NCBI RefSeq assembly: GCF_004355185.1
Contig: NZ_CP037922.1
Location: forward strand, 2,170,001-2,234,000
Reading direction: 5' to 3'
DNA: 64,000 nucleotides
From: Hymenobacter radiodurans
GTDB lineage: Bacteria > Bacteroidota > Bacteroidia > Cytophagales > Hymenobacteraceae
The first letter of the stretch is position 1. Each line of letters begins with the position of its first letter. The position numbers and the translations under genes were made by a program. Of the stretch, positions 10,543 to 18,313 are shown piece after piece. The notes beneath the pieces are model-generated. The model made no database searches. It saw nothing but the letters and a program-made list of their open reading frames with translations, and was not told the DNA's origin.

Positions 10543-10877
10543 ATAATAGAACTAGGCGATAGGAGAAGCAGACCATAGCCTACCCAGCGCGGCCCGGATG
10601 AGGAAGCCTGCGCTGCCCCACGCCCAGACCCAGGCAGGAGAAACACAATTAACAGGAAGAGTAGAAGCGAAACTACATTGCTCCTAAAGTAGAAATATAC
10701 CTACCACTCACAGCTAATTGTGTGAGGTCTCGAATAGCAAAATTATAGCCATAAAGCGCTGATATAGGCATTTTACGCGCTGAATATTGGTAAAAGCCTA
10801 AACAGTTGTAAAGCCTAGAATACGAAATTTTATAATTTAAATAATAAAAGCTTTAATAAATTCAGCTTGGTTAAATC
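10543..10877. other. AT-rich intergenic region
   Basis: No credible gene. The part from about 10680 to 10870 is much richer in A and T than the surroundings and must contain the promoter of the minus-strand T9SS cargo gene. CAAAATTA at 10738-10745 is the reverse complement of a TAnnTTTG -7 box, but I found no matching -33 TTG at good spacing. Confidence 0.4.
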
Positions 10878-13367
10878 CTAGAAGGGGTAACCGATGCCCA
10901 AGTTGAAGGCAGTTTGATCCTCGCTTTTGCCCAGGAATTTGAAATTGCGAATAGCCCATTTGTCCCCATTTGCCGCGGTAGGGTCGTAAACTTTAGTGGC
11001 AATGTCGAAGCGCAGAATCAGGAAGGAAAAGTCGAGGCGGATGCCCACGCCGGAGCCCACCGCAAACTGTTTTAAGAACTGATCGGGCTTAAATTGAGCG
11101 CCCGGGCGAGGGTCGCTTTGCAACGTCCAGACGTTGCCAGCATCTGTGAAAACGGCTCCGTTGATAAAGCTGTAGATCGGAAAACGGTATTCCACGTTGG
11201 CTTCCAGCAATACTTCGCCGGGCTGCTCCAGGTTAAAATCGCGCACTATTGTGCCATCATCATCAAGTCGGGTGGTGGTATAAGCACCGGGACCAAGGCG
11301 GCGCGGCTTCCAAGCTCTGACGCTGGAACTGCCCCCGGCAAATAAATACTTGTCGTAGGGGATAATTAGCTGACTCGTAACGTTGCCGGCCGAGTCCTGC
11401 ACGTCGGTGCGGGTGAGGGCGCGGGCGATGCCGCCGTTGAAACGGTATACGAAGAAGGTTTTGGGCCCTAGCTTATGGTAGCGGCGATAGTCGGCGGTAA
11501 ACTTGGCGAAGTCATACACATTCAGGCTGATACGATCCTGATACAGCTTACGTGTGAGGCCACCAACTTCTGCAAACAAGCGCAGAAAGGTAGCATCACG
11601 CGTCTGGTTGAAGTCGTTGGAATTGAACAGCGACGTGGCATTGATACTAGGCACATACAACTGCGTGAAGCTGCGAAATAACGGTGACCCTTCGCTCGAT
11701 AACCGATCTAAGCGCTCCCGGAACTGCGGGCTGATATTCGTCGCATTGATAATGCTGACGTCGATGGGCGTGAGCACCCACTGGTGGTACAAGGAGCGTT
11801 GCCAGATGTAGTCGAAAGTACCCTCCAGATTGGTGCGCGTGTACTCGGGGCGCTGTACGTAGGTGTAGGTAAGATTGAGCCGGGTGCGGGGATTATAGCG
11901 CGACAGAATCCGCCCCGAGCGCCAGGGTAGAATAAACTGCGGAATAACCAGATTAATATTGCCCCCCAGTTGAGTCGTAAGTACGGTTTCGGGAATGTCG
12001 CTGCCCGTCACGCGGTTGTACTGGCCCTCAAAACCTGCCCGCACACCGAACTCTAGCACCTCGGCCCCACCAAACACATTCCGGACTTTAATGCGGGCGT
12101 TGACAAAGGGGCCTACCTGCTCGGCTACATAGGTGGCTCCATATTCAATCAGCTCCTGAAAGCGTTTGTGCGGCGAGGCGTTCACGACCGCGTCGAGCTG
12201 GTAGGTGGTATCGGTGCCAATGGCGGGCTCCACCTTGACGTAGTTGACGTTGTTGAAGCGAAACACGTCCAGGTCAGCTAGTTGACGCTGGGTAAGTTGG
12301 GTGTTTGCCAAGCTGTAGCGCTGCTCGGGGCGAACCGTTAGTTTGCGGTCGAGTACGCGGGTGCTGAAGCGGTGACGAAAAGCCAGATAATACACCGAGT
12401 CGCGCACGATGGTATCGCGCTTTACCCCAAAACGAATGGCTCCGGCGTCAGTCAGAAAATTTACGTGGCGAATCGTGTACACGCGGTGCTCGGAGCCCGA
12501 TGCGGGATTGGCAATGATGGTGCGCAGCCGCACCGTGGTGGGAGTAAAGCTGGTATCAGCCTCGAGAGTGATGTACTGCTGGCGAAAATCGTAGTAACCC
12601 GCATTTTTAAGCAGGGTTTCCAGACGCGCCCGTTCCTGCCCGATCAGAGCTTCATTGTAGCGCTGACCTACTTGCAGCAACGATGCTTTCTGGCTGGCTT
12701 GCACCACGCGCGCCACGCCCGAGTCGGGAATAGCATATTCGAGTTGAGCATAAGTGAAAGGCGTATTTTCGGTGATGTGATACGTCACCGTCACCATGCG
12801 CTTGCGCACCGTGTCGGTGGCCGTAACGCGACTGCGAAAAAAGCCCTGCGACTTCAGATAAATGCCGAGCTGCTCTACCGTTTTCTGAGTTAGGGTAGAG
12901 TCGTACACCACGGGCGCTTCGCCCAGGCGCATGACGGCATTGCCTTTATCCAGGGCTAGTTGGTGGCGGCGCAGGTGCTGGTCGCGCTTTACGAGCAGCT
13001 TGCCCACCTTCACGGAGTCGGGGCGGGCGGCTTGAATGCGCTTGCGGTAGTCGAGGCGCTCATCCTCGAGGCGCTTCTGCACCTTGGCGCGGTTGTAGAA
13101 AGTGCTGCCCAGCTGGTAAATAGCCAGCTTTGGCAACGGAAAGCGGGAATTAGGCTGTTGCTGATACAGTGCTTCCAGGCTAACGGCGTCGGCCTGCTCT
13201 ACGCCCTTGAGCTTGTTGGTGCGCAGCAGACTGCGGCCAGGGGGCAGCAGCCGCGTAGGCGTGCAGCTGTCCAGTAGCCCGATGAGCAGAACTGCCAGCC
13301 AGACAATGCGAACTTTATCCTTAAAAAAGCCCCCCAGCGGGCCCGGCAACGGCGAGTATGGTTTCAA
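10878..13367 (-). CDS. tamL: TamL-type outer membrane assembly lipoprotein (BamA/TamA, Omp85 family)
   Basis: 829 residues. The N-terminus has a membrane segment ending in a lipobox (GLLDSC), then the TRLLPPGRSLL motif common to Bacteroidota TamL proteins, about 350 residues of POTRA-like repeats, and a C-terminal Omp85 beta-barrel (FAGGSSSVRAWKPRRLGPG, VLLEANVEYRFPIY, GSGVGIRLDFSFLILRFD) ending in a terminal Phe (NLGIGYPF). TamL replaces TamA in this phylum and works with TamB in inserting or exporting outer membrane proteins. The frame opens at a TTG (13367) because no suitable ATG exists. No tamB is adjacent in the window. Some members of this family may instead act beside BamA, so the tam assignment is by similarity. 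Confidence 0.85.
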   Translation of the reverse strand: MKPYSPLPGPLGGFFKDKVRIVWLAVLLIGLLDSCTPTRLLPPGRSLLRTNKLKGVEQADAVSLEALYQQQPNSRFPLPKLAIYQLGSTFYNRAKVQKRLEDERLDYRKRIQAARPDSVKVGKLLVKRDQHLRRHQLALDKGNAVMRLGEAPVVYDSTLTQKTVEQLGIYLKSQGFFRSRVTATDTVRKRMVTVTYHITENTPFTYAQLEYAIPDSGVARVVQASQKASLLQVGQRYNEALIGQERARLETLLKNAGYYDFRQQYITLEADTSFTPTTVRLRTIIANPASGSEHRVYTIRHVNFLTDAGAIRFGVKRDTIVRDSVYYLAFRHRFSTRVLDRKLTVRPEQRYSLANTQLTQRQLADLDVFRFNNVNYVKVEPAIGTDTTYQLDAVVNASPHKRFQELIEYGATYVAEQVGPFVNARIKVRNVFGGAEVLEFGVRAGFEGQYNRVTGSDIPETVLTTQLGGNINLVIPQFILPWRSGRILSRYNPRTRLNLTYTYVQRPEYTRTNLEGTFDYIWQRSLYHQWVLTPIDVSIINATNISPQFRERLDRLSSEGSPLFRSFTQLYVPSINATSLFNSNDFNQTRDATFLRLFAEVGGLTRKLYQDRISLNVYDFAKFTADYRRYHKLGPKTFFVYRFNGGIARALTRTDVQDSAGNVTSQLIIPYDKYLFAGGSSSVRAWKPRRLGPGAYTTTRLDDDGTIVRDFNLEQPGEVLLEANVEYRFPIYSFINGAVFTDAGNVWTLQSDPRPGAQFKPDQFLKQFAVGSGVGIRLDFSFLILRFDIATKVYDPTAANGDKWAIRNFKFLGKSEDQTAFNLGIGYPF

Positions 13368-13783
13368 AAGCGGTAGCGAAGTACATGCACGTATGGCACC
13401 TGAAAAAGCGTCGACTCCGGCTTGTTGTCCTTCTACGGGAAGAAAGCAAAACGGTGTTGGAGCCGCTAAATTCCATCTTTTTACTGGAATAAGTTCGAAT
13501 CGGTTAGCTCAACCAAACAGGATACTGTGTTCAGGTACAAAGCGGGTGATGCAGCCCAAGCTAATTTAAGCTATTTCGCTCGTAGAAGGTAGGGCAAAAA
13601 GCTGCTTTATACATGTGGCGTCCGCAGGGGAATAGCTGCACATTCTTTACTTTGTGGCCGATCCTGCTATCTCAAATAGTCGGCGCAGTCGTAAATAAAG
13701 CTAGAGATTGCGGATGTAAACATACTTTACGCCTTGGGTTCGCAACCTCCCCAGGGGCTTTCTTCCTTACCTACCACCAGCGT
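13368..13783. other. Intergenic region between divergent tamL and gluconokinase
   Basis: About 416 bases with no convincing coding sequence. The frame read through it toward 13784 lacks family similarity before the kinase start. It should hold both divergent promoters, but I saw no clear -33/-7 pair. Confidence 0.35.
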
Positions 13784-14293
13784 ATGATTTGTATCGTTAT
13801 GGGCGTTTCGGGCAGTGGCAAAACTACCGTCGGCCGCGAGTTGGCCCACGCGCTGGGCGTGCCGTTTTATGACGCCGACGATTTTCATTCGAAAGCCAAC
13901 GTAGAGAAGATGAGCCACGGCACCCCACTGACCGATGATGATCGGCGGGACTGGCTGGCTGCGATGGCTGCTGGTATCACGAAGTGGGAAAAGTCGGGCG
14001 GTGCGGTGCTGGCGTGCTCGGCGCTGAAGGAGAAATACCGCACCGTATTGCAGCAGGCCGCCGCACACTCAATTATTTGGGTGGTGCTGGAAGGGAGTAA
14101 GGAATTGCTAGTGTCTCGGCTGCGGGGGCGGTCGGGTCACTACATGAAGGAGCAAATGCTCCATTCGCAACTAGCTGATTATGAATCGCCGGCTTACGGT
14201 CTGCACCTGAGTATAGAGGCGTCGCCCGAGGAACTGGTGCGGCAGGTCCTGCAGTATCTGGAAGAGGAGAAGGGCGGAAGGACCAGCGGCTGA
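13784..14293 (+). CDS. gntK: Gluconokinase
   Basis: 169 residues of the small GntK/IdnK type, which phosphorylates D-gluconate to 6-phosphogluconate with ATP. Visible are the P-loop MGVSGSGKTT, the substrate-binding block FYDADDFHSKANVEKMSHGTPLTDDDR, LACSALKEKYR, and the lid RLRGRSGHYMKEQMLHSQ with ESP. I place the start at ATG 13784, directly before the first beta strand (MICIVMG). A longer frame from 13613 adds 57 residues with no resemblance to the family. It overlaps nothing and converges on the protease gene 41 bases downstream. No gluconate transporter or dehydrogenase is adjacent. Confidence 0.93.
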   Translation: MICIVMGVSGSGKTTVGRELAHALGVPFYDADDFHSKANVEKMSHGTPLTDDDRRDWLAAMAAGITKWEKSGGAVLACSALKEKYRTVLQQAAAHSIIWVVLEGSKELLVSRLRGRSGHYMKEQMLHSQLADYESPAYGLHLSIEASPEELVRQVLQYLEEEKGGRTSG

Positions 14294-14334
14294 CTCTAAT
14301 CGGATTGCCTAGGCGCAAAAGAGGGCTTGATGAG

Positions 14335-15435
14335 CTATAAGGCGGCTTGCTCGAATTGGTGGCGGTGCTCACTAGTGGGCCGTAGCAGCAGCCGGTTGTG
14401 CGGATAGTCGATGATAAAATCAAAGCGCCGCAATACATCGAAGCCGAGCGTGCCGCTGCGGGCTACCGTAACCCGGTCAACCAGATTATGAGGGTCGGGG
14501 AAAGCCGTTTGCAAGGAGCGGAGCTGATAGGAGCCCAGCTGCAACAGCGCAATAGGACCCAGATAGCCCTGAATCAGCCCGCTGAAGCCGTAGCCCAAGT
14601 CAGCACGCTGGCGCTCTACTGGCAAAGTCAGCCGCGAATCCGAACCCATTTCCAGCGAGAGGGCGTGTCCGGCACCCGTATCCAGCATCAGGCGCAGCGG
14701 TATTGCCTGGGAGCCTGTTACGGCAATGTTGGTTGTGATATACGGCCTAGAGTCATCCAGCTCGATAGGCAAGCTGCTCCAGCTTTCGTCAGTAGCGGGG
14801 CGGGGCGCAGTGGGATCAGTAAACGTGATTTGGCCCTGCGTGGGGTGAATGGATACGATAAAGCTGCGAAACAGGTCGAAGCCCAAAATGCCATGAATTT
14901 GTATCCCCATCAGCGCCTCGAACGCAACGACCTGCTTTGAAACGACAATAAAATGCATGGAAGGCGCTTCAATGCCTGCAAACTCCACCCGTACGGAGTT
15001 TGTCCGATGAGCCAGTACGGGCGCTTTCTTGCCCACCCCGGATACGCTGTAGGATTTGGTAGTCTGCACGCCCAAGTGTCGCCCCAGTTTGGGGTTGGTG
15101 ATGACGGAAGTAGCAATGCCGGTATCAAGCAGGAAGTTATACGGGCCTTTGCCGTTGAGATAAACCGGAATGACGAGTAGGTTGCCCTGGGACTTATACT
15201 CCATGGAAACCCGTTTCTGGTTGGCCTGCTTGAAGCGAAACGGCGAATCGAGAAATACTTCCGTATCCGGGGGCGCCGCACTGGCAAAGGCGGGGCAACC
15301 AACCAGCAAAAAAAGCCCCCCAAGCAGCCCGCAGATACTACGGCGCGCCCCTAGGCAAAGGAAAGAGAAAACAACTTGCCGGAAAGTGGCTACGGGAGCT
15401 TCGAACAAGCGCAGCCAGAGCGAGATAGTGGCCAT
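14335..15435 (-). CDS. Retropepsin-like aspartic protease, secreted or membrane-bound
   Basis: 366 residues. Near the N-terminus is a hydrophobic segment ending LLVGCPAFASA, which could be a lipobox or a normal signal peptide. Two DTG catalytic motifs are present, FLLDTGIATSVI at about residue 104 and LMLDTGAGHALSL at about residue 250, each followed by hydrophobic strands as in pepsin-like lobes fused in one chain. The C-terminal LGFDVLRRFDFIIDYPHNRLLLRP is typical of Bacteroidota aspartyl protease family proteins, some of which also carry a PDZ domain; I do not see one here. Substrate unknown. Action in the periplasm or at the surface is inferred from the leader. Confidence 0.8.
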   Translation of the reverse strand: MATISLWLRLFEAPVATFRQVVFSFLCLGARRSICGLLGGLFLLVGCPAFASAAPPDTEVFLDSPFRFKQANQKRVSMEYKSQGNLLVIPVYLNGKGPYNFLLDTGIATSVITNPKLGRHLGVQTTKSYSVSGVGKKAPVLAHRTNSVRVEFAGIEAPSMHFIVVSKQVVAFEALMGIQIHGILGFDLFRSFIVSIHPTQGQITFTDPTAPRPATDESWSSLPIELDDSRPYITTNIAVTGSQAIPLRLMLDTGAGHALSLEMGSDSRLTLPVERQRADLGYGFSGLIQGYLGPIALLQLGSYQLRSLQTAFPDPHNLVDRVTVARSGTLGFDVLRRFDFIIDYPHNRLLLRPTSEHRHQFEQAAL

Positions 15436-15623
15436 AGAAGCAAGTGGCCCGGCGCCGCCGACACCCCCGTGGTGCCTTTTAGCCGAAAGCCGCCCCTATA
15501 CACTCACTTTCAGGCGCCTGCTTCAATGCTTATTCTTTAAGGTGCCCGATTCTGCTCATAAGATGCCCGTTTTGCCGCCAGAAAGAAGGACCAGATAAGC
15601 ACTAGTGAGCAGCTTCCACACCA

Positions 15624-15664
15624 CGCAAAAACGGCCTTACCGTAATGGTAAGGCCGTTTTTGCG
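15624..15664. terminator. Perfect 18-bp stem terminator
   Basis: Arms 15624-15641 and 15647-15664 are fully complementary (core AACGGCCTTACC) with loop GTAAT, A5 on the left and T5 on the right, so it can stop transcription both ways. It probably ends the leftward LytTR transcript. Confidence 0.85.
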
Positions 15665-15703
15665 GGTAATACTACGACTGGTAAAGACACAGAAAAGCAG
15701 CCG

Positions 15704-15807
15704 GTACACGGCAAGGCTTCCAGCGTTCTGCTGGGGCGGGCTTGGAAATTCACTCACCATTTTTCCAAGCTCGCCGGGGAGTTGCAGCTCCCTGCCTCGC
15801 CGTGTAC
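15704..15807. ncRNA. Candidate structured RNA: closing stem with three hairpins
   Basis: A closing stem pairs 15704-15717 with 15794-15807 (13 of 14 pairs). Inside are three consecutive hairpins: 15720-15734 (CCAGC/GCTGG), 15735-15775 (14-bp stem around GGCGGGCTTGGAAA with one G-U pair) and 15776-15792 (GGGAG/CTCCC). Nearly every base is paired, giving a four-way junction. It is not a tRNA: arms and loops do not fit and no anticodon arm of normal size exists. It lies between the LytTR gene and a strong terminator, so it could be the 3' part of that transcript or an independent RNA. Orientation is unknown. A fold-back repeat element is the main alternative. Confidence 0.35.
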
Positions 15808-15935
15808 TTTTCGGCTACTGCCCTGGGGCAGCTAGTATGTGCCGGTACATTCTTACCAGCTGATTAACTCTGTAATAATGGCCTCAGCAAAACCTGTTTT
15901 TAGGCGCTGGGGGCTTTTTTTACTAGGCACTAGGG

Positions 15936-16349
15936 TTATTTGCTGCGGGTGATGAACGCCTTCACATTATCCCGGTAGAAACGAGTCCATTTGAGCGTGT
16001 GGCCGCCCGTGAGCTTGACTAAGTATTCCCCATTAAAATAGCCCTCCAACTCTTCTACATAATTCAGATTGATCAGATAGGAGCGGTGGATGCGCGCAAA
16101 GTCCGTCGGATCGAGGCGCTGGGCCAGCTGGGTAAGGCTCTCATACAGCACGTAGGAGCGCTGAAGCGTGTGCAGCGTAATGTAGCTGCCGTCGGCATCG
16201 AAGTAGAGAATATCGTCGACCTTAATAAAAAACAGTTTATGCTGTTCTTTCACCAGCAGCCGCTTCAATAGGGGGCGCGGCCCTGACAACTCGTCACCGG
16301 AGCTGCTCCCCGCTGACGAGTGCTGGGATGGAGTTACGTTGGCTTTCAT
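15936..16349 (-). CDS. Stand-alone LytTR DNA-binding protein
   Basis: 137 residues. After about 25 polar residues the whole protein is a LytTR domain (LFFIKVDDILYFDADGSYI, LYESLTQLAQRLDP, FARIHRSYLINLNYVEELEG, LKWTRFYRDNVKAFI). LytTR domains normally sit behind a receiver domain and bind direct repeats upstream of target genes, but no receiver is present here. It may be constitutive or controlled by a partner. The histidine kinase at 18.3-20.5 kb is on the same strand but about 2 kb away with other genes between, so a pair is not established. A non-coding region of almost 800 bases lies upstream. Confidence 0.88.
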   Translation of the reverse strand: MKANVTPSQHSSAGSSSGDELSGPRPLLKRLLVKEQHKLFFIKVDDILYFDADGSYITLHTLQRSYVLYESLTQLAQRLDPTDFARIHRSYLINLNYVEELEGYFNGEYLVKLTGGHTLKWTRFYRDNVKAFITRSK

Positions 16350-17085
16350 AGAACAAAGCAGTTAACAATTCAGAGCTTACTTTTTGAGGTGAAATCAGGC
16401 GTTCTGAAAAGGATTCCCAGCATCGCGACGGCTATCAAGTGGCCGCTGACTTTTTCATACCAACACCCGCCCAATCAGGGCGACGCGCCATTCCACTTTT
16501 CAGGCGACCATCTATTGCGGCACTGCCCGACAAGACCGTGTTCCTGCTTTATTCCTGCGCACGAGGAGTAAATGCTTGCTGTCGTGGTTCGTTAGTAACT
16601 AAAAGACAGGCAGTCCGAAAAGAGGCTGCATCTCGGTACGAATAAATTCGTACCATCTGTTCAGCTTCTTACTTTGTCCCCCGCCAGCCTTCCAATCGAT
16701 TGTTGGCTGGTTGAGGAATCTTATGAGCTTGGTAGTAGGCGCGCTTGCCCTACTCAGGCGGAGGCAAAGCAAGCGCGTCTGCCGAGGATACCGCCCGAAG
16801 TGGCAAACGTTACAGAAAATCTCGTTTTTATTTGCTGACGCCTTCTTGCGGGCAGTCCTGCGGCAAAAATCCAGATCAAGCGCATGGTTACTTCGTTGGT
16901 TGCAGGGAAATGCAAGCCGCTGGAGCGCTTAGCAATTCACTCGTTAGGCGTATGATAAGAAAGATGATGCCATGTATCTAAATATCTTATAATCAGCAAT
17001 ATGATGAAGGTAATTCGTTTTCGCTAACCCGATATGTGCGATTTTGATACACCCGCTGTCCGGTTCTGATACGCCTGGCGGACTA
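16350..17085. other. Long region without a recognisable gene
   Basis: Open frames here (for example 16711-16932 on plus) are short, rich in Arg/Leu/Ser and show no family features, so I do not call them. The only structure I see is a 20-base perfect palindrome at 16635-16654 (GGTACGAAT-AA-ATTCGTACC), a possible operator. The stretch contains the promoter side of the LytTR gene. Confidence 0.4.
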
Positions 17086-17087
17086 CG

Positions 17088-17120
17088 AAAAAAGCCGCTT
17101 CGGTGAGGAAGCGGCTTTCT
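17088..17120. terminator. Intrinsic terminator
   Basis: 11-bp perfect stem AAAGCCGCTTC/GAAGCGGCTTT with A-run on the left, directly after the stop of the minus-strand lipoprotein gene. Confidence 0.85.
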
Positions 17121-17140
17121 GAGGTTTGGTGGAAGAGAGG

Positions 17141-17635
17141 CTATTGGGCCGTGAAGGTGGTGCGGGTCACGGTGGCTAATCCATTTACCGTTTCTGTGTC
17201 CACGAGAATGAGTTGAGTTGCGCTTAACTCTTCAATTGTGCCGGTCAATTCTATTTCGGAGCTGAAGCCCGGAGCAATAGTGAAGGTAATAGTGCCCGAG
17301 AGCGTCTGGTCGTTGTTGGATAGGCTCCATTGGCCTGTGGTGGTTTGCGGGCTGGTGCCAAGGCACTTGGTTTTGCCCTCGTCCAGCGTGAGGACATTGC
17401 CGGCCTGAAACTTATACAGGTTGTCTTTCAGACAAGCATTTTCACTGGTGTAGATATCAACGGTCGCGTTGTTGCCTTTCTTTTCGGTGGCGGCAGTTAT
17501 CATCCAGGGCTTAGCCATAAGCTTCTCGCTGGCCGTCTGGTTTGCGGGTTGCGGATCGTTGTTGTTGTCGTCGCCGCAGCTAACGAGTGCTCCGGCCAAA
17601 ACCAGAGATAAAGCATAAGAGGAGAGCTTATTCAT
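17141..17635 (-). CDS. Small lipoprotein, lipocalin-like
   Basis: 164 residues from ATG 17635 (MNKLSSYALSLVLAGALVSC). The lipobox cysteine is followed by GDDNNND, an acidic tail like the lipoprotein export signals that send Bacteroidota lipoproteins to the surface. The mature part is all beta (KPWMITAATEKKG, DNLYKFQAGNVLTLDEGKTKC, GQWSLSNNDQTLSGT, GTIEELSATQLILVDT) and resembles the lipocalin-like domain of many Bacteroidota lipoproteins. Function unknown. An earlier in-frame start at 17674 would spoil the signal peptide. Transcription ends at the hairpin just downstream. Confidence 0.75.
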   Translation of the reverse strand: MNKLSSYALSLVLAGALVSCGDDNNNDPQPANQTASEKLMAKPWMITAATEKKGNNATVDIYTSENACLKDNLYKFQAGNVLTLDEGKTKCLGTSPQTTTGQWSLSNNDQTLSGTITFTIAPGFSSEIELTGTIEELSATQLILVDTETVNGLATVTRTTFTAQ

Positions 17636-17879
17636 AAAAGGCAAACGAGAAAAGAAGAATAAAATTACAGGCAAAAAACTAACTCTACTACGCCTTCAGG
17701 CTGCGCTACTTTGTCCCCCGGAGACAAACCAAATACCAGCAGCCTTATCCATAAGTTGAAATATAGCGTGGCCAAAATACGGAGTTCTTAGAAAGTACGT
17801 TATACTGCCAACCCCTACGCTCAATTACCCGGCTGGGGGGCTTTTTTTACTGGCTATCACCTCAGTCCTATCCTGCGCT

Positions 17880-18302
17880 ATGAGAAAGTTGCTGCTGCCC
17901 CTCGCATTATTGTCCACTGAGTGGGCTAGCGCCCAGACTGCCTGTCCAGTTCCAAAGTTGAAAGCTTTTCATAATAAGCAGGAGATCAACACGACAGGTA
18001 GTGCAGTGGTACCTACTATCAGTTTAACACTCACCAACGATCCGGCCTGCGCGACGCCGGTAAGCTATCAAATCAAAAAGGCGGAAATGGCCCTTATAAG
18101 AGGCCGCCGACCAGTGCTGCCCGCCAGATTGATACAAGGTTCGGAAGTTGGTATGGCCAGCTTTGCAAAATACGCGCAACCGGGTGACCGCATCTATATT
18201 GAGGTGCTCGATGTGGTGGCTACCACCGCTGGCGGCCAACCAAAGCCCTATCAGATGGTCCCTGAGCAAAATATTCACCTCAACTGGGTGCTCACCGAAT
18301 AA
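17880..18302 (+). CDS. Secreted protein resembling a GldM C-terminal domain
   Basis: 140 residues with a signal peptide (MRKLLLPLALLSTEWASAQT). The mature chain is short and beta-rich, with a duplicated-looking pattern ending GDRIYIEVLDVVATT and a final HLNWVLTE. The GDRIYIE.LDVVA motif recalls the GldM C-terminal domain of the gliding and T9SS motor, which is often found in isolated secreted proteins; this is a weak likeness. It stands alone between a terminator-like G6C-T7 tract at about 17835 and the convergent kinase gene only 11 bases away. Confidence 0.55.
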   Translation: MRKLLLPLALLSTEWASAQTACPVPKLKAFHNKQEINTTGSAVVPTISLTLTNDPACATPVSYQIKKAEMALIRGRRPVLPARLIQGSEVGMASFAKYAQPGDRIYIEVLDVVATTAGGQPKPYQMVPEQNIHLNWVLTE

Positions 18303-18313
18303 ACCGACGCAAC

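Noticed and set aside
13207..13783. Coding frames on plus strand upstream of gluconokinase
   Set aside because: One is antisense to tamL and the other extends the kinase without family similarity.
15704..15807. tRNA or tmRNA
   Set aside because: The closing stem is 14 bp, arm lengths and loops do not fit, and there is no CCA-like end or anticodon loop.
15605..15863. Plus-strand frames over the terminator and structured element
   Set aside because: They translate through an 18-bp terminator hairpin and the stem-loops; no protein features.
16711..16981. Plus-strand frames in the empty region after the LytTR gene
   Set aside because: Arg/Leu-rich shadow-like translations, overlapping in two frames, with no motif or ribosome site.
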